Origin: Rhodobacter sp. SGA-6-6
Lineage (GTDB): Bacteria > Pseudomonadota > Alphaproteobacteria > Rhodobacterales > Rhodobacteraceae
Length of the DNA: 64,000 nucleotides
Direction: 5' to 3'
Assembly (NCBI RefSeq): GCF_011043545.1
Contig: NZ_JAAKGP010000002.1
Coordinates: 1-64,000 of the forward strand
This document shows positions 36,729 through 43,909 of this stretch, one piece after another; positions within the stretch are counted from its first letter, which is position 1, and each line of letters starts with the position of its first letter. The notes under the pieces were generated by a model. That model was not told the DNA's origin and did not search any database. It worked only from the letters and a program-made list of their open reading frames with translations. A program made the position numbers and the translations under genes.

Positions 36729-37883
36729 CCCCATGCCGCGCACCAGCGGCACGATCTCGAACACCTCGACCGAGGCGGGCATCACCCGGCTCAGCGCCCG
36801 GGCGGTGCGGCCGATGGCCTGCGGGCCCGAATCGATCTGGGTGTTGCGGACGCGCAGGTGGACGGTGGTGGCGGTGTAGGAGAAATCCTCGACGATCAGC
36901 CCGTCGGGGGCCAGTTCCTTCGACAGCTTGCCGCGCAGGCTCTCGGCCGCGCCGGGCTGGGTGGTCCAGCCGCCGCTCCAGGCCGCGGGATCGGCGCTGC
37001 GCGAGGGGCGGGTGCCCACCTGCCCCGGCGCCGGGCCGAGGATGCCGCCGGCCGGGCGGCGCTTGGGGTCCATGGTCAGCTGCACGTTGAAGCCGATCTC
37101 GGTGCCGTAAAGCGAGTAGAGGCCGACCCGCACCGCCTCGGCATATTCGTATTCCACGCCGAAGTTGAACGGGCTGCGGCGCTCGAAGATCTTGCGATCC
37201 CCGGACACCTCGTCATAACCGTCCGAGGAATATTCGGCCTTCGCCTTCCAGTTGTCGTTGATCTGCCATTCCACCCCCGCGAAGGGCGCCACCGGGCCGC
37301 GGAACCACTGGTCGATCGAGGGCTTGCCGCCGAGACCGGTGTCGATCCTCGGCCGGTCGCCGAAGGAGCCGATGTCGTTGTAGGACCCCAGCCGCCCCCA
37401 GCCCAGGCCGGCCGTCAGCTTCAGCCGGTCGCCGAAGGACTTGGTCGCCACGATGTATTCGGCGGAATTCTTGCCGGTGCCGACGAAATCCTGCAGCCCC
37501 AGCGTGACCGCGGGCAGATAATCGGTCTCTTCCAGCAGCAGCAGGCGCAGGTCGAAGGCGCGGTCGTTGTAGGTGTCGTAACCGTCGTTCAGCGGATCGC
37601 CGGGCGCCAGCGCATCGCTCCAGTTGCGGGTGGAACTGAAGCGTTAGCTGCCGGAGATCCGCGGGGTGATCTGGAAGGTCAGCGTCGTGCGCAGCTGCGA
37701 GCCGAAATAGGCCAGCGTCACGCCGATGGACCCATCCTTCATCGCCTCGCCCGAGGGCATGTCGATAATGCCGGGCACGCCGTAGAAGGACAGGCTGGGG
37801 CGCATCTCGGCCAGCGCGGGCGCGGAGCCGGCCAGAACGGCGGCGGCGGATACGGCGGCCAGGCTGCTGATCCGGCGGTTCAT
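36728..37883 (-). pseudogene. yjbH: YjbH-type outer-membrane protein, truncated and with an internal stop
   Basis: It starts at 37883 with a clear signal peptide (MNRRISSLAAVSAAAVLAGS, then APALA) and the family opening MRPSLSFYGVPGIIDMPSGE. At 37644-37646 a TAA follows PRISGS; the frame then continues RFSSTRNWSDALAPGDPLND with perfect family similarity for over 300 codons. The stop therefore looks like a single-base change from a tyrosine codon. The sequence ends at FEIVPLVRGM, about half the normal length of YjbH, where it is fused to yjbF sequence. YjbH is a beta-barrel protein of exopolysaccharide export. The locus is dead. Confidence 0.85.
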
Positions 37884-38177
37884 CCTGTTCTGCACCCCTC
37901 GGCTTCCCTGCACGACCATCCTATGCCGGTCCCCGCCCGCCGTCAGAAGCCCGGCCCGAGGCAGGAGGCCAGTTTCGGCGGGATCATGTCGCCGCCGCCA
38001 GCGTAGAGCGCCACATTTGTGGTCATCATGCATCTAGCAAGTCGCAAGCGGTGGGTGATCGCCGCGCGCAACATACAAGCTGGGGAAACCCGCCCCGGCT
38101 TTCGCCTTGTCCTTAGCCTGCTTCTCATCCAAATCGAGGGGTCTGGAGCCGGAAGCACGCGTGAACAGGGAGCGCAT

Positions 38178-38744
38178 ATGTCGGACTGGATCGACCAGAT
38201 CATCGCCTTCATCGGGCGCCATCACATGGTTGCACCTTGGATCATGCTCCTCTTCGCGGCGGCCGAGACCACGGCTTTTCTTTCGATCCTGATCCCCTCA
38301 ACGGCAATCATGGTGGCGGTGGGGGCCTTCGCTGCCAATGGCCTGCTCAGCTTCACCGCGCTTTGGCTCGGAGCCTCAGCGGGAGCAGTAATCGGATCAT
38401 TCTTCTCCTTTTGGCTGGGAAGGCATTATGGCAGCACCATCCTGACCGTGCGGCCGCTGAGAGACCATCTGGAGTGGATAGCAAAGGCGGATCAAGCCTT
38501 TACCCGCTGGGGACCGGTCACGCTGTTAGCCGGCCACTTCACCACAGCGCTACGACCGGTGGTCTTCCTCATGGCCGGCATGAGCGGCATGACACTTTTT
38601 CGCTTTGCCTTTTGGAATATTCTTGGCTGCTTCGCTTGGGCCTTCGTCATGCTAAAATTCGGCGAGATCGGCGGAATGGCCATCAACTGGCTATGGGAAC
38701 GATTGGTGAACTCACTAGCCATAGTAGGATCACAACATCCCTGA
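38178..38744 (+). CDS. DedA family membrane protein
   Basis: A 188-residue protein with four to five hydrophobic helices and the DedA (SNARE-associated) core. ETTAFLSILIPSTAIMVAVG is the first family motif, with the acidic residue near the membrane; GRHYGSTIL and LLAGHFTTALRPVVFLMAGM carry the second, including the conserved arginine. DedA proteins are proposed undecaprenyl-phosphate or phospholipid translocases, which would fit a region devoted to Und-P-dependent polysaccharides, though adjacency is only suggestive. The gene looks intact, but its right flank is IS debris 38 bases downstream. Confidence 0.88.
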   Translation: MSDWIDQIIAFIGRHHMVAPWIMLLFAAAETTAFLSILIPSTAIMVAVGAFAANGLLSFTALWLGASAGAVIGSFFSFWLGRHYGSTILTVRPLRDHLEWIAKADQAFTRWGPVTLLAGHFTTALRPVVFLMAGMSGMTLFRFAFWNILGCFAWAFVMLKFGEIGGMAINWLWERLVNSLAIVGSQHP

Positions 38745-38782
38745 TCTGCAAGCGCATTGGCATAACCCGCGGTGAAGCTATC

Positions 38783-38920
38783 TAGGTGTTCAGTCCCGGC
38801 ATCTGGTGGATCGGGTTCAGGATGAATCTGTCGGGCTCTGATGTCCAGATCTTGCAGATGTATTCGTAAGGCGTGAGGCCGCCGAGCATCTTTAGCCTGC
38901 ATGCGAAGTTGTAGTCCGCC
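38783..38920 (-). pseudogene. IS481-family transposase, C-terminal remnant
   Basis: The last 46 codons of an IS481-type integrase-core transposase: ADYNFACRLKMLGGLTPYEY, then ICKIWTSEPDRFILNPIHQM and PGLNT before a TAG. The remainder is cut away at the junction with an IS3-family element on the opposite strand. Confidence 0.8.
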
Positions 38921-39850
38921 ATGAAGGGAGATGTTGCAGGATGTGATCCGGCGAAAGCTCTGAAGCCTGGTCGCATGCGCGAGCTGGTTCGCGGGATGTG
39001 CAGCGATTGGGCGGTGTCGATCCGGACGGCCTGTGGGGCCATCGGGTTCGACCGGTCCACGTTCCACTACAAGTCCTGCCGCATCGATCAGGCTGCCGTG
39101 GCAAAGCGGATCCGGGAGATTTGCGAGACGCGTGTCCGGTATGGCTATCGACGCGTCCACGTCCTTCTGGAGCGCGAAGGTTGGGGCATCAACATCAAGA
39201 AAGTTTATCGCATCTACAAGGAGTTGGGCATGCAACTGCGGAACAAGACGCCGAAGCGGCGCGTGAAAGCCAAGCTGCGGGATAATCGTGTCGACGCTGG
39301 CGGCCCGAACGAGGTCTGGGCGATGGACTTCGTGCATAACCAGTTGGCGACGGGAAAGAAGCTGCGGGTTCTGACCGTCGTTGACACCTTCTCGCGCTAT
39401 GTTCCGGTGCTCGATGTTCGCTACAGCTACCGCGGCGAGGACGTGGTCGCGACGCTCGACCGGGTCTGTCGGAAGGTCGGCTATCCGAAGACGATCAGGG
39501 TCGATCAGGGCACCGAGTTCGTGTCCCGTGACATGGATCTCTGGGCCTACCAGCGCGGGGTGGTCCTGGACTTCTCACGCCCGGGCAAACCGACCGACAA
39601 TGCCTTCATCGAAGCGTTCAACGGCCGCTTCCGAACGGAATGCCTGAACCAGCACTGGTTCCTGACCCTTGCGGATGCGGAAGAAAAGCTGGAGGCTTGG
39701 CGTAGATACTACAACGAGGAACGGCCACACGGCGCGATCGGCAACAAGGTCCCGATCATGCTGACGAAATCGGGGGGCGTCACCAGCCCGTCACCCTGAG
39801 CGAAGCCGGAAAACTCGGCCTTCGGGCGGTCCAAGGTTGGGGATCAGATC
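38921..39850 (+). mobile_element. IS3-family element, left end and most of orfA lost
   Basis: The tail of orfA is visible at 38928-38961 (EMLQDVIRRKL and stop), followed by orfB and about 50 bases of downstream sequence typical of this IS3 subgroup. The left terminal repeat and the rest of orfA are replaced by the IS481 remnant, so the element is not autonomous. Confidence 0.7.
38952..39799 (+). CDS. IS3-family transposase OrfB (N-terminal context lost)
   Basis: A nearly complete integrase-core protein. The HTH_21 part has FDRSTFHYKSCRIDQAAV and RVRYGYRRVHVLLEREGW; the rve catalytic core has the DDE residues in EVWAMDFVHNQ, TIRVDQGTEFVS and DNAFIEAFNGRFR, and ends WRRYYNEERPHGAIGNK. It normally is made as an OrfAB fusion by ribosomal frameshifting; without orfA it should not transpose. 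The precise start is undefined because the frame runs on from the IS481 junction. Confidence 0.8.
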
Positions 39851-40099
39851 ATAGGAAAGATGCAGCTTCAAGTAATAGTCGGGCCAGTGCCACCGATTCG
39901 AATGCGCGATCAGTTGGCCGTGCAGAACTTCTGAAATGGTTCAGCTGAGTCATTGACACAGGCCCATCGAAAAGCGAACAAGGCATGAACGGATCTCGAA
40001 TTCGGAAATTGGCTGTCTCAATCACAAGAGTGGGAAATCCTCGCCACGCATTTTGTGTTTGCAGCGGCGACTGGATCTTCATCGCTCGCCCATAGACAA

Positions 40100-40309
40100 A
40101 TGACAGCAGTAGCTCCAATAGATGACCCTCGTCCATTCTGTGAAGTGCTGCGCGACTGGATGATCCGCAACGAGATGACCTATCGTGCGGCAGCCGCTCG
40201 GCTGGATTGGGCCAGAGGATCAATCGGAAATGCCATAGCCGGTGGCCCCGTCCGTCAAGAGCGGGCCTTGCGTGCCCTGATGACGATGGTGGACGAGGGG
40301 AGAGCTTGA
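40100..40309 (+). CDS. Small helix-turn-helix-like hypothetical protein
   Basis: A 69-residue ORF: MTAVAPIDDPRPFCEVLRDW, then MIRNEMTYRAAAARLDWARG and SIGNAIAGGP. The central part has the spacing of a compact helix-turn-helix (TYRAAAARLDWARGSIGNAI), so it may bind DNA, but I recognise no family. The ATG at 40100 is preferred to 40055. It sits in the accessory region between IS elements and has a less GC-rich codon pattern than core genes. Function unknown. Confidence 0.5.
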   Translation: MTAVAPIDDPRPFCEVLRDWMIRNEMTYRAAAARLDWARGSIGNAIAGGPVRQERALRALMTMVDEGRA

Positions 40310-40545
40310 TTCCTCCACTCCGACTTCAGCGCCTTAATCAGCCGCGTCGCTATCGACGGACAGCATTGCCTCCGAAGAATTTGAGCCTCGTCCCCATATG
40401 CTAAGATCGATGCCCCTCACCCGGATGATCATTGTCCGAGCATCCTCCGGCTGCATCGTCTCTACCCTCGATAGCCCCGCAATTGGCCCCTTTTGACGTG
40501 GAGAGAGCAATTGTGCGCCTCACATTCACCAGCCCCGAGAAAGGA

Positions 40546-40740
40546 TCACCCGTTGCAGGCAAGGCAGCAGACAACCTCGATCGCTTGTCGAAAGCTCCCT
40601 GACGGCCTCCATACCCGCTTGGCTCTTTCATCGTGCCAACAAGCCCCCTTTGGCTCGCCTGCGGCCTTGCGATAGCGGCTTTCGCACAAGGGGCAAGGAT
40701 ATCCAGAAAGACCACGACCATAGTTCAGCCTTTCTTTCAT
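40546..40740 (-). CDS. Small cysteine-rich (zinc-ribbon-like) hypothetical protein
   Basis: A 64-residue ORF with CPLC near residue 16 and CCLAC just before the end, plus one more cysteine (GACWHDERAK): the spacing could hold one zinc ion. SGYPCPLCESRYRK resembles the start of zinc-ribbon domains. No strong ribosome site is seen, and a longer overlapping minus-strand frame at 40401-40721 is judged to be its shadow. It is divergent from the gene at 40789 with 48 bases between. Confidence 0.4.
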   Translation of the reverse strand: MKERLNYGRGLSGYPCPLCESRYRKAAGEPKGACWHDERAKRVWRPSGSFRQAIEVVCCLACNG

Positions 40741-40788
40741 AGCGACAGTATGTAAGATGCTGACTCATCAGCGGGAGCTCGGATATCA

Positions 40789-41130
40789 ATGCGATTGACG
40801 GATGAATCCACTATTGCCGAATTACGATCGGAAATCAAACGCTTGAATGCGCAACTGGATAATCTAAGTCGTATCATGTTGCGCATGACCAGTCAGGCTA
40901 CTGCCCAATATGCTATAGGTCAGATTGTGACCGCCAGCTTGGTCGAAAGGGGAACCATTTCTATCGATCAAGTATGCACGTCAATCGAGGGTATGATCGA
41001 TGTACTACGTGGCGCAAAAGACTCCGAAGGAATTATAGCTGCACTTGACGAGCAGCTTTCCGCATATCGGGATCCAGAAGGATCTCTCAGCAGTGCTCTT
41101 TCTATTATGTTTAGCGGGAAGGCTCAATAA
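40789..41130 (+). CDS. Hypothetical protein with N-terminal coiled coil
   Basis: A 113-residue ORF. The first 40 residues (STIAELRSEIKRLNAQLDNL) form a clear heptad pattern. A more compact helical part follows (AIGQIVTASLVERGTISIDQ, then VCTSIEGMIDVLRG). No family is known to me. Its codon use and base composition are distinctly more AT-rich than the chromosomal genes, which together with the IS setting suggests recent acquisition. Confidence 0.6.
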   Translation: MRLTDESTIAELRSEIKRLNAQLDNLSRIMLRMTSQATAQYAIGQIVTASLVERGTISIDQVCTSIEGMIDVLRGAKDSEGIIAALDEQLSAYRDPEGSLSSALSIMFSGKAQ

Positions 41131-41216
41131 AATATATCATTGGATATAATCTACCCTCCTTCAATCTCAATAATCAACTTTGCGCTGCCCGTACTGAAAG
41201 CTACGCGAACGAATGT

Positions 41217-41334
41217 TCATGTCTGCTGAAGCAAGACCTGGTTAAGCGATTGTCGAGCTTCCTTACTTTTTAGAAATGCCCATATCGCGACTTCTGCATG
41301 GCGCTCCCGCATCATGATGCGAATGTGATCAGCG
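41217..41334 (-). pseudogene. 3' part of a small gene split by the IS3/IS30 insertion
   Basis: Minus-strand codons DHIRIMMRERHAEVAIWAFL, then KSKEARQSLNQVLLQQT and TGA, directly abut the left end of the IS3 element. Joined to the 5' part at 43800-43909 after removing the insertion and one copy of the 6-bp repeat TCAGCG, the frame is uninterrupted and gives a 73-residue protein. See the 5' part for the rest. Confidence 0.6.
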
Positions 41335-41439
41335 TGGACTTGCCCGACTTTTGTGGAGAGCGTTTAGCTCACTTCCCGGGCCTTTCGCTCGAAGGCGACT
41401 GGGCTCTGGAAGCCGAGCGATGAATGCCGCCTGACGGGG

Positions 41440-42256
41440 TTATGAGAGGCCGTCGATGTATCTGGCGACGGCGTTTTCTGCCTGCTGGCGAGATTGCCAT
41501 GCAACCGGCCAGATCAGCTCCGACTTGATGGTCTTGAAGAACGTTTCCACTATCGAGTTGTCGTAGCAGTTCCCGCGCCCGCTCATCGAGATCAGGATGC
41601 CACGTTTGCGCAGCAGCGCCTGATAGTCCACCGAGCAGTATTGCAACCCGCGGTCGGAATGGTGAACCAGCCCCGACCCAGGGTCGCGAGCTACCAGAGC
41701 ACGGCGCAGGGCTTCGACCGCAAGATCGCGTTTCAGGCGGTCACTCGTGGCCCAACCGACGACGCGCCGCGAGAAGAGGTCCAGTACGATGGCGAGATAG
41801 AGCCAGCCCTCTGCCGTCCAGATGTAGGAGATGTCCGCCCCCCACTTCCTGTCCGGGCCGTCCGCTGTGAAGTCCTGCGCCACCAGATTGGGCGCGACGG
41901 GCCAGGCATGTTCGCTGTCCGTCGTGCGCTTGAAGCGCCGCTTCTGCCGCGCGATCAACCGGTTCTCTCGCATCAGCCTCGCCGTGCGATGCCGTCCGAT
42001 CTCATGGCCCTCATCGACGAGATCACGGTGCATGCGCGGACTACCATAGGTGCCGTTCGACAGCGCGAAGGCCGTGCGGATATGAGCCAGATAGACCATG
42101 TCCTGCTGCTGGCGGCGACAGGCCGGACGTTCCTGCCAGGCGAAGAAGCCGCTCTGGCTGACACCCAGAACATGGCACATCCGGCTGATCGGGAAGCTGG
42201 CCTTCTCTGCATCGATGAAGGCGAACTTCCCCGATTTCCCTCTTTCGCGAAGAAGG
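41440..42256 (-). pseudogene. IS3-family OrfB, broken at both ends
   Basis: An integrase-core protein: KFAFIDAEKASFPISRMCHV in the N-terminal part, GTYGSPRMHRDLVDEGHEIG, then catalytic residues in RKWGADISYIWTAEGWLYLA, LVHHSDRGLQYCS and NCYDNSIVETFFKTIKSELI. Near the end, ARYIDG is followed by a one-base insertion and a stop; the rest (RRHSSLGFQSPVAFERKARE) is readable in the next frame down to 41370. The start is separated from orfA by the IS30 insertion. Confidence 0.85.
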
Positions 42257-42262
42257 CCGCGG

Positions 42263-43486
42263 TGGGTTCAACCGGTCAGGGCAACGGCTTCGTTCAGAGT
42301 ATCAGCCGGGGTCCTGTAGCCAAGGGTCTTTCGGGGTCGTGTGTTCAGGCTGAGGGCGACGGCATCCAGATCGTCCTGGGACAGGCCCGAGAGGTCCATG
42401 CCCCGCGGGAAGTATTGGCGCAGCAACCCGTTGGTGTTCTCATTGCTACCGCGCTGCCAAGGACTTTGTGGGTCGCAGAAATAGACCGCGACCTCGGTGG
42501 CCAGAGTGAGGCGGCGGTGGAATGCCAGCTCGGTTCCGCGGTCCCAGGTCAAGGACGCCATCAATCCCTGCGGCAAGCGACCGACCTGTCGCACGAAGGC
42601 TTCCACGACGCTGCCCGAGTCCTTGCCGCCAACGCGCACCAGCATGACAAAGCGGGATCGGCGTTCGACCAGCGTGGCGATGTGGCTGTTGCGCGCGCCG
42701 CTCAGCAGGTCGCCCTTCCAATGGCCCGGCACGGCACGGTCTTCGATCTCGGCCGGTCGGTCCCGGATCGACACGGCACCGATGATCTGACCTCGGGTCT
42801 GCCCCGTGGTGCTCGCGGTCTTGCCTCTGCGCATGATCCGGCGGCTGCGCAGATGCGCAAGAAGCTCCCTCTTCAACACGCCGCGGGCTTGGACGAAGAG
42901 ACTTCGATAGATGGTCTCGTGGGACAGCTGCATCTCGCTCCTGCCGGGATAGGTCGCCTTCAGCCAGCCCGAAACCTGCTGCGGAGACCAGCGGCTCTCG
43001 AGCCTCTCCGCCACGACGGCACAGAGATCGGGATCGGTCGCGAGCCGACAGGGCTTGGGGCGCAGGGCCTGTCGGCTCGCGCGCTCCTCCGCCCGCGAGG
43101 GCCGATACCGGCGGCGCCCCCCGTTCCGGGCAACTTCGCGGCTGATCGTCGATGGTGCCCGACCCAGATCACGCGCCAGCTGGCGGAACGAGATGCCGAC
43201 CGCCATGCCGCGTGCGATCTCCTCCCGCTCGGCGATGTCGAGCGCACCAGCCCGCCGAAGCCGAGCCGCTGGGGCGATGCCACCCTTGGCGATCAGAACT
43301 CCGAAGACCGATCCGGCATGCTTGCCAAGCGCGCGCCCGATATCGCTGAGCGTCTCGCCAGCCTTCCACCGCTGCCACAGTTCGACCTTCTGTTTCCTCG
43401 ACATTCCCGGCCGTCCCGTCCGTGCCATTGTTCGCTCCCTCAGCGCATCATGAAACCCATCATGTTGCCCTGACCGGTTGAACCCA
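42263..43486 (-). mobile_element. IS30-family insertion sequence, complete
   Basis: Identical 30-bp inverted copies lie at 42256-42285 and 43464-43493, of which TGGGTTCAACCGGTCAGGGC is the terminal repeat. The outer CCGCGG (42257-42262 and 43487-43492) is itself palindromic and is probably the duplicated target. Target choice in a palindromic site is typical for IS30. The element has one intact transposase gene and is probably still mobile. Confidence 0.85.
42268..43428 (-). CDS. IS30-family transposase
   Basis: A complete 386-residue transposase. N-terminal HTH regions: MSRKQKVELWQRWKAGETLS and SFRQLARDLGRAPSTISREV. The C-terminal rve domain has IEDRAVPGHWKGDLLSGARN, LTWDRGTELAFHRR and SPWQRGSNENTNGLLRQYFP, giving the DDE triad with the NENTNGLLRQ signature of IS30. 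Its stop codon lies inside the terminal inverted repeat. No defects are seen. Confidence 0.95.
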   Translation of the reverse strand: MARTGRPGMSRKQKVELWQRWKAGETLSDIGRALGKHAGSVFGVLIAKGGIAPAARLRRAGALDIAEREEIARGMAVGISFRQLARDLGRAPSTISREVARNGGRRRYRPSRAEERASRQALRPKPCRLATDPDLCAVVAERLESRWSPQQVSGWLKATYPGRSEMQLSHETIYRSLFVQARGVLKRELLAHLRSRRIMRRGKTASTTGQTRGQIIGAVSIRDRPAEIEDRAVPGHWKGDLLSGARNSHIATLVERRSRFVMLVRVGGKDSGSVVEAFVRQVGRLPQGLMASLTWDRGTELAFHRRLTLATEVAVYFCDPQSPWQRGSNENTNGLLRQYFPRGMDLSGLSQDDLDAVALSLNTRPRKTLGYRTPADTLNEAVALTG

Positions 43487-43490
43487 CCGC

Positions 43491-43753
43491 GGCTTTTTTA
43501 GGATATCGCGCTCCTGCTTCAGAACCGCATTCTCCCGCCGCAGACGCTTCAGCTCGGCATGCAGATCAACCGGTGCCTCGCTTGGCTCACTGGCATCGCG
43601 TTCCTGCCCGAGCCAGCGCGTCAGCGTCGACAAGCCAATGCCCAGATCCTCCGCGATCTCCCGCCCCGGCCGACCGCTGGTCAGCGCCAGCCGCACCGCT
43701 TCACGCCGAAATTCCGGCTTCGGTCTGTTCCCGTTTCTCATAGAACACCTCAT
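43491..43753 (-). pseudogene. IS3-family OrfA, truncated by IS30
   Basis: The small HTH protein of the IS3 element: NRPKPEFRREAVRLALTSGR, PGREIAEDLGIGLSTLTRWL, then a leucine-zipper stretch ending ERDILKK. The slippery A-AAA-AAG that normally shifts ribosomes into orfB is at the insertion point; in the present sequence translation runs a few codons into IS30 and stops at 43460. Confidence 0.85.
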
Positions 43754-43799
43754 GGTTCCTCAGTTGGTGCTCTCCACATGTTCCGGGCAAGTCCAAGTC

Positions 43800-43909
43800 T
43801 CAGCGGAAATTAACAGCATCAGTATCATCAAGCTGGATCCGGCACTGCTGACGGCAGCGGAAGACTGCAATATGAGGCGTTCACTACTCCCGATCCAGCG
43901 CTCGATCAT
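43800..43909 (-). pseudogene. 5' part of a small gene overlapping the relaxase end
   Basis: An ATG at 43909, inside the last codons of the relaxase gene but in another frame, opens MIERWIGSSERLILQSSAAV, then SSAGSSLMILMLLISA, where the IS3 element interrupts. With the 3' part at 41217-41334 the whole would be 73 residues with a hydrophobic segment (LMILMLLIS) followed by a basic helix. The overlap implies translational coupling to the relaxase, so a role in the mobilization module is possible. I recognise no family. Confidence 0.55.

Larger units (their letters stand above)
41335..43799 (-). mobile_element. IS3-family element interrupted by an IS30-family element
   Basis: Terminal repeats of 27 bp are seen at 41335-41361 and 43769-43795: both read TGGACTTGCCCG, five mismatched bases, then TGTGGAGAGC. 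The 6-mer TCAGCG flanks the element at 41329-41334 and 43800-43805. orfA is at 43491-43753 and orfB at 41440-42256. An IS30 element (42263-43486) sits exactly at the orfA/orfB frameshift site, and orfB has a separate frameshift near its end, so the IS3 element is dead. Confidence 0.85.

Noticed and set aside
39849-40223. 124-codon minus-strand frame in the mobile region
   Set aside because: It opposes the small helix-turn-helix-like ORF and shows no domain or ribosome site.
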